Assembly (NCBI RefSeq): GCF_048544455.1 | Contig: NC_133529.1 | Span: 46,229,456-46,293,455, forward strand | DNA: 64,000 nucleotides | Direction of reading: 5' to 3' | Origin: Silene latifolia | Lineage: Eukaryota > Streptophyta > Magnoliopsida > Caryophyllales > Caryophyllaceae | Translations under genes and position numbers: made by a program | The notes under the pieces: generated by a model | The model's input: only the letters and a program-made list of their open reading frames with translations | The model's database searches: none | Told to the model about the DNA's origin: nothing | Shown: piece by piece, positions 47,564 through 58,504 of the stretch | How positions within the stretch are numbered: the stretch's first letter is position 1 | Layout: each line of letters starts with the position of its first letter

Positions 47564-48558
47564 AAAGGCATGTCCATCATGTGGTCTGGCATATTTATCA
47601 AAGATGCAAGTTTCGCAAGAGCGTCTGCAAATTGATTTTCCTCCCGAGGTAGGTGTAGGTATGTTACGTGGTCAAAGAATTGAGCCACTTGGTCTATCCT
47701 AGCTTGATAGGGTGCGAGGCTTTCACTTCGGATTTTCCAAGATCCTGTAACTTGGTTGATGATTAGTGATGAATCCCCATGTACTCGGAGGTTTTTGATG
47801 CCTAAGCTTACTGCCGCTTGTAGTCCAATGAGACAAGCTTCATACTCTGCAGCGTTGTTTGTCACCTCGAAGTCGAGTTTGACAAAGAATCGGTGTATGC
47901 TCACCTTCGGGAGAAATGAGCAACACTCCTATTCCGAATCCTCTTAGGTTTGATGCTCCATCAAAGTACAGATCCCAGGAGTCTACATCTGTTTGAAGTA
48001 TATCCTCGTCGGGAAATGACCAAGTATCTATGGTTTGTGTGTCGTTGATAGGATTTTCTGCGAAGAATTCGGCGACGGCGCGACCTTTTATGACTTTCAG
48101 TGGCACATATTTGAGGTCGAATTCTGAGAGCATCAGAGTCCACCTTGCCAGACGTTCGTTGAGGATGGGTTTCTCGAAGAGGTATTTGACTGGATCCATT
48201 TTGGAATATATTTTGACGGAGTAGCTAAGCATGTAGTGACGTAGCTTCTTCGTTGCCCACACAAGAGCGAGGCATGTCTTTTCGAGTTGTGAGTATTTGC
48301 ACTCATATTCCAAGAACTTCTTACTTAGATAGTAAATAGCTCTTTCTTCGCTCCCTACAGTTTGAGCCAAAGATAGCACCCATGGCGCTTTCGATTCATC
48401 GTGAGATATAAACCAAGGGGTTGATCTCGCTGTGGCGGCATGAGCACTGGTGGTTTAGCCAATATCTCTTTGATTCGGTCAAACGCCTTTTGACAATCAT
48501 CATCCCGCATGGTGTGGTCTGTTTTCTTGAGTTTCTTGAAGATAGGCTCACAAATCAT
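47473..48558 (-). pseudogene. Tat RNase H and second archaeal-type RNase H
   Basis: From 48558 downward, the standard Ty3 RNase H appears as AIYYLSKKFLEYECKYSQLEK and TCLALVWATKKLRHYM. After a linker a second domain follows, NNAAEYEACLIGLQAA, LRVHGDSSLIINQVTGSW and REENQFADALAKLAS, which is the archaeal-type RNase H. Having both in a row is the mark of the Tat lineage. Confidence 0.88.
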
Positions 48559-48576
48559 TGTAAGTTTCGATATGAA

Positions 48577-49446
48577 TCAACTTATATATTGTACCTTTCC
48601 CAGGAATCCTCTGACTTCTTTTTCTGTTTGGGGTTGTGGCATTTCGATCAGAGCTTTGATTTTAGAAGGATCTATTTCTATTCCTCTTTGACTAACCACG
48701 TATCCCAGGAGTTTGCCGGATGTTACCCCAAATGTGCATTTATGAGGATTGAGTCTCATGTTGTACTTCCGTAGCCTTGCGAAGAATTTGCGAAGGTTCG
48801 CAATATGTCCCTCTCTTTCTTTGGATTTGACGATCATGTCATCTACGTATACCTCAACTTCTTTGTGCATCATGTCATGTAAGAGTGTAGTTGCGGTGCG
48901 TTGGTATGTAGCTTCGGCGTTGATTAATCCAAACGGCATTACTGTATAGCAATAGGTTCCCCATTGGGTGACGAATGCGGTCTTATGCATATCTTCCATG
49001 GCCATCTTGATTTGGTTATAACCCGCATATCCATCCATGAAGGATAGTAATGCGTGGTCTGCAGTATTGTCCACTAATATGTCGATGTGAGGTAGAGGAA
49101 AGTCATCTTTTGGACTCGCTTTGTTCAAATCCCTAAAGTCAACACAAACACGGATTCTCCCGTCCTTTTTGGGTACGGGTACTATGTTAGCTACCCAGTC
49201 AGAATACTCGGAAACTTTGATGAACCCGGCTTTGAATTGCTTATCAACTTCTTCCTTAATCTTTAGAGCACATTCTGTTCTCATTCGTCGAAGCTTCTGT
49301 TTCACAGGTTTGAAGCCTGGCTTAATCGGAATCCTATGTTCGGCGATATCCCTGTCGATCTCTGGCATGTCTTTGTAGGACCAAGCGAAAACGTCTTTGA
49401 ATTCATTTAGGAGGTCTATGAAATCGGCCCTTTCGGTAGAGCTCAA
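48577..49446 (-). pseudogene. Tat reverse transcriptase
   Basis: A 289-residue frame with the Ty3 RT blocks VPVPKKDGRIRVCVDFRDLN, KDDFPLPHIDILVDN and MPFGLINAEATYQR, and the catalytic YVDDM core. It copies the element RNA. The frame sits after gag and before RNase H, in Ty3 order. Confidence 0.92.
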
Positions 49447-49605
49447 GGTAGTCCCTATCCTAAGTTCTTGGGGTTCTAGTTCGGTTCCTACGTTGATGGG
49501 TTCGGTATCCTCTATTACTGGTCCCCCTTCCCCTTCCCCGTAATATTTCTTTGACTACGTAGGAGGTATTTCGGTTAAGTCCGGGTCTTGGTCATCCTCG
49601 TATCA

Positions 49606-51441
49606 TCATAAAAGAATTGCACTCGAAAGAACACAGAGAGTAAGGTAACCCGATTTATTCATATTAAGATTTGAGTAAATTTGAAACAAAGAAGCCAACT
49701 GATCCATGGTCAGTGGCGGCAAAGGGACAGTGGTTGGGGCATTTCCCGAACTACTGTGACTACTCGAGGCTAAGCTAGGAGAAACGAAGGGAGTGGGGAT
49801 GACAACAGGAGTAGACTCTCTAATGACTTCTCTAGACTCCGACTCTGACTCCGACTCCGACTCGAACTCATCGTCTTCTGGTTCTCCTTTGAACATCTCT
49901 CCTTCTCCAGTGGTGAGCTTGAAGAGTCTTCCTTGGTTGTTGGTCCATTTGATTGACTTTCTCCATCCTTTATGTTGCTTTGCGTCGGTTTCTGTGATCA
50001 ACGCGGTGGGGTTGAAGCGATCGTCCTGAAGTATCATGGTAATGATCTCATCCTGCGCGGCCCTAATGAATCGATCTTCTCCAAACACTAGATTCATGGT
50101 GATGGTTGGAGAAATGGTGGAGTAGTTCCCTTCATTCTCGATTGCATAAATTTCATTTTCGATGGGAGAAATGAGGTGTGAGCAATCTAGGGTAGATTCA
50201 TCACTTGTAATCACTAGAACTCCAAGAGGATTCTGAGTGTTGTTGGGTTTACCTCCTGGTGGTATTGGGAGTCGACCATCTTCAATCATATCTTGAAGCA
50301 CGTGTTTCAACTTGTAGCATTTTTCTGTGTCGTGCCCTTTGCCCCTATGGTACTCACAGTAGGAATTTTCATCCCAGAACTTGGATTTCTTTTCGGGTTC
50401 GGGAGTAGGTCCAATGGGTTGGAGTTTACCTTGCTTCATTAGCCTCTTTAGAGCGTTGGAGTAAGTATCCCCAAGGTTTGTGAACTTCCTTGGTGGGCTA
50501 GTTTTCTTGGATGGCTCGAGAAGGTTAACCTCATCGGTCTTGCTAGTAGAGCCGTATGAACGACTCGTGGACCCTTGATATCCTCGACCTACCGTTTTGG
50601 ACAAGAGTCCTTTACGGATGTCATCTTCAATTCGTGTCCCTAATACGGTTAAATCCTTGAAAGTCTTGATGTTTTGGTATCTCAAATGATTGGCATATAT
50701 GGGCTTGAGATTATCCACAAACTTTTCCACAAGGGTAGCCTCATCCGGGCGTTCAACTAGTTGAGTACTAGTCTTCCTCCACCTACTTAGGAAGTTGGTG
50801 AATCCTTCTTTGTCATTTTGGGTAAGAACCTCTAGAGTACGCATGTTGACTTGGATCTCGGCATTATCCGCATATTGTTTCGAGAACTCGATTGCGGCGT
50901 CCTCCCAAGTAGCGACCTTCTTGTGATCTAAAGTGTAGAACCATTGCTTCGGGATGGTGTCAAGAGATGAAGGAAAGATCCTTAAGAACATCTCGGGTTT
51001 GATGCCTTTGATAGACATGTAATCCTTGAAGGCACGGATGTGGTTCAAAGGGTTCTCATGTCCCTTGAACTTAGGGATATCCGTCATGCTAAAGTTAGTT
51101 GGCAATTTGGAATTGACGGCTTCATACTTGCGATTGTTTTCCCTATAAATGTCATCCCCCTTAAGGTACATCAATTGCTCCTCTAGGTATTGGAGTCTTT
51201 TCTCAGCTGCAGTTGTCCCTATGATAGGATTCTCATCTTTAGACTCGTCATCGGAAAAACGTAGTACTTCACCTTTAGGGAGAGGCAACCTTCCCTCTAC
51301 ATCAAAGATACGGCCTTCGATAAGTTCAAGGCGGTCATAGGTTTGTTCTTGAGTGATTTGCATTTGGGCTAGCGCGGCCAGGATTCGATCATTACTCTCT
51401 TGAATTTGCTGGAGGTTTGTTTCATCACTTGATCCGGGCAT
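49606..51441 (-). pseudogene. Tat gag
   Basis: A 611-residue frame opening MPGSSDETNL. An N-terminal coiled-coil is followed by the Retrotrans_gag core (IPKFKGHENPLNHIRAFKDY, WFYTLDHKKVATWEDAA, FTNFLSRWRKTSTQL). A zinc-knuckle-like CEYHRGKGHDTEKCYKLKH comes next, and then an acidic-serine tail with SESESESE. It would form the particle. The frame is unusually long and intact. Confidence 0.9.
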
Positions 51442-52209
51442 CTTGGAAACTGGATAAGAGATCGGCGACGAATCAAAACACGATCGACCATTCTATCACA
51501 CTTGCTAAAAGAGGAAAAGTTTTGACTTGTGAAGTGGGTGTGTGCCACTTGTGTTGAGTGAGTTTTGAAGAAAGACAAGGTTTTTGAAAATGTGTGTCCT
51601 AGTCAACTGTAGTGTAGTTGTAGGAGTGGACTCGAAGTGAGGTTTTGAAATGGGCTTGTGGCCCGAATTTTGACACGACAAACGGACAGAGTTTCGACCG
51701 GATTTTGCGCTAATTGAAGGCCTATTTTTTTCGAAATTCTTGTTTGGAAAAAGGATTTGATTTTTTTGAAAATTCGTTTAGAAGTGGTGATCATGTAGGG
51801 TTTACACATTTATACAAGCATTATAACGGGATGCTGAGTGCATTTAGAAGGGTTTTGGTTTAAAGGGTGGGTTGCCATACCGAACCATCAAACCCGAAGT
51901 CTGTGGAGAGGCTCGTGCCAAACAAGAGTAAGGCCGATTCCTAGTCCATTTCCTCAAGTAGTGAAGGCCCTTGATACAAACAAGAGTAAGCATCATGGTA
52001 TGGATGACGCCAATCGCTATCCATCCTTAGGCCCAAATAAGAATTAGGACCGTTTAGACGGGACGATTGGTCGAATGGGTTGGGTTGGGCCTAGGAAGGC
52101 CGAATTAAACGATCTAGGAAGACCGAGTTATGAAAACCGACAATTGTCTTGTACAAATTTATTCCCTAACCTTGTTCGAGTTTCACCCTAGCTACACGTA
52201 AGTGTATAT
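51442..52209 (-). other. 5' leader of the Tat element
   Basis: Untranslated between the primer-binding site and gag. No reliable gene is seen. Confidence 0.6.
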
Positions 52210-52228
52210 CCCCAATGAGTCGCCAAAT
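52210..52228 (-). other. Primer-binding site of the Tat element
   Basis: Minus strand TTTGGCGACTCATTGGGG directly inside the LTR boundary. It matches the tRNA-Arg-type site known from Ogre/Tat elements, in slightly altered form. Confidence 0.75.
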
Positions 52229-54092
52229 CGTGGATGCGGGCCGCCCACGGGGGCGCTTGGTGAGGAGCGGAAACAAGCGTTTGCATTTTGTATGGAGTCG
52301 CCACCAATTTTTATGGGAAATTGGAACCGTTCGAATACCTCATGTCATGTCAAGACATAAAGTAGTGACATGAACACTAAGCAATCGTTACCCTTAGCAT
52401 TCTATGTCTAGAATGACTCTCGTGGATGCCAATGAACACGGGTGCTCACGGAGATCTGGAGTAAGGGGTGAGGGTACGTATTAGGAAGCTCTTTTGATCG
52501 AACACCTAATCCCGCCCGCCTCGATAGCGGCCTCTACTAATGATTAGGGAAGTTATTCGTACTTGATATATCGTCGGCTATATGCATGCAATGCAACATC
52601 CATAGATTAATCCTAACATGTGAGAATTTAGCTAAGTCGGTTGACACGTAATTAACATACAATTGGGTCGAAGTAGGATTTAATGCTCATTTACATGTGA
52701 AAACATACAAGCAATAAAAGAAATACGATAAATAGAAATTACAATAACGAAAATTACATTAATTACATTGGAATAGGCGATTTATGTCGAAAATACCTTT
52801 AAAACGGATAATTTGAGAAAAAGGAATAAAAGAATAAAAGGAAATAAACGAACAGGAATTAAGGCGATAGTACGGATAATAGTTAGATAAATACGAACTA
52901 ATTAAACTACGTCAAGGCAACAACGGAGTTCAGAGACATAAATCATCCTGGAACAGGCGCAGCAGGACTGCGCCCTCTGGAAGAGGCGCAGCAGTTGCTG
53001 CGTCTGTTCCAAGGGTGAGTTCTGGCTGTGAAGCCGGAACTGCAAATCGTTAATGTTAATTGGTTAATTTAAGGATTGATTAGATTATTTGACTCGGATG
53101 GAAGTGATTAATAGGTTATTTAACATGTGAATGGGTCATAAAAACAGTAAAACATGGATGAGACGGAAATAAGACGGATTAATTACATGATTGAAAGATC
53201 GATTAGTGAAAGATATTAATGAGTCCTCTATTGAAATCAATTAACTAGTCTAAACATGATAATATATGACGAATATATGAACAAACAGATGAAAGCTATA
53301 TCAAAGACGAATTCCAGAAACCCAATATGAACAAATTGAATCTCTACAACCCGGAATTGAATTTAATGACGAAAACCCGCGAACATGAATTATTCGGGAT
53401 CTAAGGTCGGATTAGCAATGAATTAAACATGTGAATGAATGATAAATAATATACATGTGAAATTATTGATGATGATTATGTGAACGAATTAAGGACAAAC
53501 ATACGTAAACAAATAAGAAAGACGAAATTTACGAGTAAGAGAAGAAGAAGAAAAGAAAAGAAGCGAAGCTGGCGGCCTCACGAAGAGGCGCAGCAGAATG
53601 CGCTCCTTCAAGAGCGCGGCGATTTGCTGCGTCGTCTTTTCTCGACTGTCAGTCTTCTGAAAATCCGTAAAAAGAGGTTTTTAAAGACGGTTTTAGAAAT
53701 CGGTTCTAATGAGGTATTTTCGACATAAATCTTACAATTGTGATACAATAATTAAAAGTACAATAAATAAAAGAGAGATTTACACCCTCAGACTTACATG
53801 TTGACGAAACGAGAAGGACTAAGATATCGATTAGTGATGCTCGACGCGAATGCAAAGAAAGTGCCCTCGTAAGAGGAAAACGATTGAAACAAATTGATTA
53901 ATTAGATTGATTATTGTGTAGTTGGTCAAATTGGTCGGTCATGCAACGGAGAGGCTGGTACCCGGAAAGATCCGAGCTTACGTGGTCGAATGTTCAAGCA
54001 CGTAGGCGCCAATTAGTAAGAACGAAGTCTAGAATGCAAAGGGAGAAGAGAAGGGCGGACACTCGCGTGAGAAATATGAGGAGCGAAGGCTC

Positions 54093-54101
54093 CTATTTAT
54101 A
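54093..54101 (-). promoter_or_regulatory. TATA box of the Tat 5' LTR
   Basis: TATAAATAG on the minus strand, within ATTAGTATAAATAG (54093-54106). The nearest upstream palindrome starts 94 bases away, at 54195. The same site is at 38781-38789 in the other LTR. Confidence 0.7.
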
Positions 54102-54194
54102 CTAATCACGTGACGGAATTAGGGTTTCGGAGACTCTTTGGAAGTGAATCTCGGAAAGATATAAAAAAGATACGTAAAACATGCAAAGAAGGGC

Positions 54195-54272
54195 CTGGGA
54201 AGAGGCGCAGCAGCCACTGCGTCTCTTGGAAGAGGCGCAGACTGGCCTTGCGTCTATTCCCAGGAGGTTTCC
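54195..54272 (-). repeat. Double palindrome upstream of the Tat LTR TATA box
   Basis: Two modules in tandem with arms GGAAGAGGCGCAG and CTGCGTC. They equal those at 38885-38950 of the other LTR except for changes inside the modules. Confidence 0.8.
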
Positions 54273-54665
54273 TCTATTTGAAGAAAGATCTCCGCGTTTG
54301 AGTTATGGTAGGACGGAAATAATTCGATTATCTTATGAATATTACGGGATATTATTTGCCAAAAGATAGAATTTGTGAAATATGGAATAGAAATATCCGG
54401 AACATTCCAGAATATTCCGACTCGGGACTTAACAGTTATCAGAAAATGGAGACGGTTTTTGACCCGGACTCCGAATGTACTCTAATTACTGCCAAAACGA
54501 CCGTATCAGGACGTAGATGACAACTATGAGGTCGACATTAATATTTGAGCAATCACTTGACGATAATCTTACGAACTGTCACAAATCGTTCCGCGTACCA
54601 AACATGCGGCCCAATCATCACCGGGTGGTTTGCGGGAGGTGCAGAAACGAGGTGTCTACACTAAC

Positions 54666-54931
54666 TATATTAACTTCTAATTGAGCCTTTAATTTTGCAT
54701 TCTACTAAATATACTGTGGGTCAAATCTGCAAGCTCAAAAATATAACGTAAAAAATAAGTATAATAACGTACTAAACCAGAACAATCATCAATCACTGCT
54801 ATAATTAAATTATCTCACTAATTCATAATATATTAACAAGGATTAATTCCTCAATCATTGCCAAAATTAACTTGAATAACAAAATTAATCAGTGGCAAAC
54901 AATTGATACCATATAAAAAGGATTAATTAAT
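54666..54931. other. AT-rich spacer
   Basis: No gene is seen. It contains a 20-base phrase CATTGCCAAAATTAACTTGA (from about 54857) that recurs near 56431 and 56579. TTAATTAAT at 54923-54931 is the left target-site copy of the next element. Confidence 0.5.
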
Positions 54932-56189
54932 GGGAATAATTCATACTATGGGTGTCCTTTCTATAATAATCCAAACTATGTTTTAACTCACTATAATCCT
55001 AACTATCCTAATCCCTTCCCTGATTGCACTTGGTCATTTTGTTTACCGTTGATGTCGGTCATCTTCTATTAGTCTATTTATTCCTCTTTCCCCTTTTTTT
55101 TTCTTTTTTTTTTCTGTAACTTCTTTTATTTTCCTGGGCTTCATCTTCATTGTTCTGTCTTCCCTGTTCTTTTAGTCTTTCTCTTTCCTAATCATCATCT
55201 CCATTTTATCTTTTTTTTTAACAATGAAGAACTCCCCAAGACCTTGGTTGCTTATTCAACGGCCTCAAACACGTCAACGTCGACAAAAGAGTAAAAGCAG
55301 CCAACAACGCCAGCAACTCGCGGCCTCCATTATATCCCCAATTTCATTGCCTCACTGCTCCTCCTACCATCTCCAAATTACATTAATTAAACTTGAAAAA
55401 TCACAAAAACCCAACAAGAAATGCCCCAATTTTGAAAGTTCTGAGGGTAATTAATATTCAAAAATGAAAAGAATCCATTTAAGAAAAAGGGCAAGAAAAT
55501 AATAATGGGTTTGGTTGGCTCAAGATCAAGATATTGACTAACATAATAAGCTGCTCTCGCACATGTGGGTTCTCCGTTTTCTTTGGCCATCGGATTAGCA
55601 GGCCATAACTTCTTAATTTTCCTATAAGCCATAACCTCTTAATTTTCTTTATTGAATACAGTATCATCATGAGATTTGGTAGCCCATCAACATTTCAAAG
55701 CTCATATTTTATTTTACTCTTTTTAAAATTGAAGGAGAAATTAAGTGCTTCCCTATTCAAAATCTGAGCATCAGAGGCATCTTTTATTGAGAGTACAACA
55801 GTGCAATTCCGACGGCTAAGTTAGAATTTCAATCTTCATCTTTTGATTGATAATAAAGCAAATAAATAAAAGTACATGGTGAGGAACTAGCCGCTGAAAT
55901 GGGAAAAATTGATGATGAAGGATGGTGAAAATGGCGACATTGAATTAGATTAGGGCTTGAAATAGGAAAAATTGATGATGAAGATTGAATCAAAGTAAAA
56001 ATGTCCTGGTAGGTGGAGCAGAAAATAAAGAGACATAACATATTTAAACAAAGGTTTACCTGTTATACAGGTAGCCGGTCAGTTGGGTGTAATGTGGGAA
56101 GACAATAAGATAGTTAGGATTATAGTGAGTTAAAACATAGTTTGGATTATTATAGGAAGGGTACCCATAGTATATATAGATTATTCCTA
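54932..56189. mobile_element. Mutator-like non-autonomous element, 1.26 kb
   Basis: Its ends are long inverted repeats (about 54932-55012 and 56105-56189), nearly complementary for about 80 bases and sharing the block AACTCACTATAATCCTAACT. A nine-base TTAATTAAT lies on both sides (54923-54931 and 56190-56198), as expected for a MULE. AT-rich palindromic duplications can mislead, so confidence is moderate. Inside are a pyrimidine-rich stretch (55075-55210) and an open frame 55224-55454 (about 76 residues, lysine/glutamine/serine-rich) that I do not recognise. No transposase is present. Confidence 0.7.
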
Positions 56190-56198
56190 TTAATTAAT

Positions 56199-57005
56199 CC
56201 TATAAAAAAATCGACTTAAACAGCCACAATGTCAACCATAACTTTGATTTGTTACCCTTTGTACAACATTTAACAAATTCTCATTAATATCTTCAAATTT
56301 ACCAGATCTCATAGGACCAACACTAATCTTATATGGCTTCATATATATTCCAAATCTCGAAATCTCAATATTTTGCAAATCGTATGTCTGCAACTTTTCT
56401 CCATATATTAAACAAAAATATAAAAAATTCATTGCCAAAATTAACTTGACTAATAATAAACATGTAAAGCTGGAGAATTTAGTTGATTGGTTCATATTTT
56501 CCAAATCTCGAAATCTCGATATTTTGCATATACTATTCTGCAACTTATCTCATATATTAAACAAAGATATAAAAAATCATTGCCAAAATTAACTTGAGTA
56601 ATAAACATGCAAAATAGTATTCTGCAACTTATTATACACCATGGTGTGAGTATTTCTTTTAGTTTTTTTTTTATTTTGGTACAATGAGTACTACTTTTAG
56701 CAATATGGATAATTTTTAGTTACATGTAATGAGATTATTATTTTTAATAATAAAAATAATAGAGGTTAAGACAAAGATAATTTAAGTATCAACTAATGAT
56801 AATAAACATCCTTTTTTTTACCTCTTAATACTATTATTATTCATATTTTAAATTTAGTAGATTATAACATTAAATTAAAACTATAATTAATTTATGTAAA
56901 TAATTTAATTTAGAACGACTTTATATAATATAATTTATAAAATGTCATGTTGTAGAACGAGCTGACCTAGTAATTCTATAAATAGTAGACTAAAGATAAA
57001 AAAGT
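56199..57005. other. AT-rich intergenic region with a local duplication
   Basis: A segment of about 120 bases is repeated, at about 56345-56470 and 56505-56612. Both carry AAATCTCGAAATCTC, an ATATTTTGCA phrase and CATTGCCAAAATTAACTTGA. No gene is supported in the rest. Confidence 0.6.
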
Positions 57006-57007
57006 CC

Positions 57008-57160
57008 ATATATATACTTCAATACTTGTGTAAACTTTGTTCATTGTACTAATTAATTTCTGAAACCCTTTTAAAGTTATCATAAACTTTCTTCATTCAC
57101 CCGAACTTGGGCGACCTGCACCTATTGAACTCCGGCGACAAAGTGACCCGAGCTCTAGAG
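57008..57160 (+). promoter_or_regulatory. Possible distal promoter and non-coding first exon of the HDA19-type gene
   Basis: A TATA string (TATATATA, about 57008-57016) is followed at about 57045 by less AT-rich sequence with the phrase GACCCGAGCTCTAGAG, then a good donor GAG|GTAACC at 57160/57161. It could be an alternative first exon spliced to the acceptor at 60046. There is no coding evidence, so it stays tentative. Confidence 0.3.
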
Positions 57161-58369
57161 GTAACCCTAATTTCATTTTCTGGTAATTAGTTTTGGGGAT
57201 ATCTACAAATTGACCCACTTTTCAATATCATTTGTTGGTTTTATTTATGTGAAGATGAATCAGGGAGTTTTACTCTATTTTCTGATAACTGTTTTGATTG
57301 TCTTATTTTCAAACAGTAGCGCTGGTAATCGATTCAAGCACCATCTACTTCATCTTTTACTCTATTTTCGCAGATTCCTTTCACTGTTCTTTCTATATAA
57401 TTGGATTTGTGGGTATTTGTTCGAACGACATTATCGTCAAATTGGTGCTTTTTTGTTGTTGTTGAAACTAATGAACTTTAGACATGTTTTCTAAGAGACG
57501 CGTTATTTGTTCAGCCTAACGATCTGAATTAGTGAAATATGTATGAGACTCAATTTGAACCTCATATTGGACTAGTTTATTTTCACAAGTATGCCAATGC
57601 CATGTAAACTTGTATGACCTAGAGCCATGAGTAAAGCTACCAATTGAGCTAGCTAGGAGAGATGGCATTGCCATTGCCATTGCTTTAGTCGTTAGAATAA
57701 TCACTAAAGAGGACGTATTTATTCTGGATGTAAAGCGTGGGCCAGAAATATTTGCTGAGAATTAAAGCTGATGAAGCATTGTATTTATAGCAGGAAGGGT
57801 TCGATGTTTAGATGGATGTTATGGCTACACATTCTTCACTAATGTTGTATGGTGTCATAGACGTTTTCGTTATGGACTTATGCCCCATTCGCCATTGGAA
57901 AGTTGTCTTTCAATATTTGGATTAGTGAATGCAGCAGTGAAGTAGAGTTAATTTTCGTATATTCGACTCCATTTTTCGTATTAGGTGGACAATGTAAAGT
58001 ATTTCGGAAATTAATAGAACGCTTTCCCATAATGGTGTAATTCAATTTTATTATACATAAATAAAATGTCATATTAATATAATATACAGATTACTTGTAT
58101 ACTCCCATTTCTTTAGTGGTCGCAATTAAACATTTTCGAGCTTTATTGTAAACATTTTTCAAATTCTTGTAGATATACGTTGTCACATTGTTAAATTTGT
58201 CCAATGAGTCTTATTACGCAAATATTTTATATTTTATAATCTATTTAATAATATTTTCAATAACGAAAACATATTTATCTCAATTGATGATAAATTTGAT
58301 GTTCGCTAGTAGGCTAGTTTCCGTAGAATGAGTAATTAAAGGTTGCTATTATGTTTGTGACTTGGCCTC
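57161..58369. other. No gene recognised
   Basis: AT-rich sequence with scattered short open frames and a GCCATTGCCATTGC microrepeat (about 57666). It is either upstream sequence of the HDA19-type gene or an intron of the distal exon. Confidence 0.4.
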
Positions 58370-58504
58370 CCTTTTCCCTTGCTATTTCCCTTTCCTTCTC
58401 CCTCGCGAACTCCAGCATCCACCACGACCCGTAGACTAAAGCCGACAACCATCATCACCTCCTATCGGCTTCACCCTTTTCCAGTGTGTTCCATCTAATA
58501 AAAG
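58370..58504 (+). other. Probable 5' UTR exon of the HDA19-type gene
   Basis: A pyrimidine-rich, GC-raised stretch (58370-58504) in AT-rich surroundings, ending at the donor AAAG|GTACTC (GT at 58505). It looks like a plant 5' UTR. The intron 58505-60046 ends TTTTCAG. Exact transcription start unknown. Confidence 0.5.

Larger units (their letters stand above)
36920..54660 (-). mobile_element. Tat-lineage Ty3 element with antisense cargo genes, 17.7 kb
   Basis: A complete insertion with the target duplication CTAAC (36915-36919 and 54661-54665). LTRs of about 2.4 kb lie at 36920-39343 and 52229-54660. Minus-strand order: 5' LTR, primer site of the TGGCGACTC type used by Ogre/Tat elements, gag, RT, RNase H, a second (archaeal-type) RNase H, integrase, a long 3' part with two antisense genes, purine tract, 3' LTR. 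Double RNase H and extra antisense frames are known for Tat. No aspartic protease is recognised between gag and RT. The LTRs are close to identical outside clusters, so it is young. It is broken in several places. Confidence 0.9.
52229..54660 (-). repeat. 5' LTR of the Tat element
   Basis: It pairs with 36920-39343 and ends GGTGTCTACA, followed by the target copy CTAAC. Palindrome modules lie near 52945-53012, 53575-53645 and 54195-54272. The TATA box on the minus strand is at 54093-54101. Confidence 0.9.

Noticed and set aside
49793-50029. Serine/aspartate-rich plus-strand frame
   Set aside because: It is the shadow of the SESESE tail of Tat gag on the other strand.
57210-57494. 94-residue hydrophobic frame as a small membrane protein
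   Set aside because: Composition follows the T-rich DNA, there is no homology signal, and it sits in probable intron or promoter sequence.
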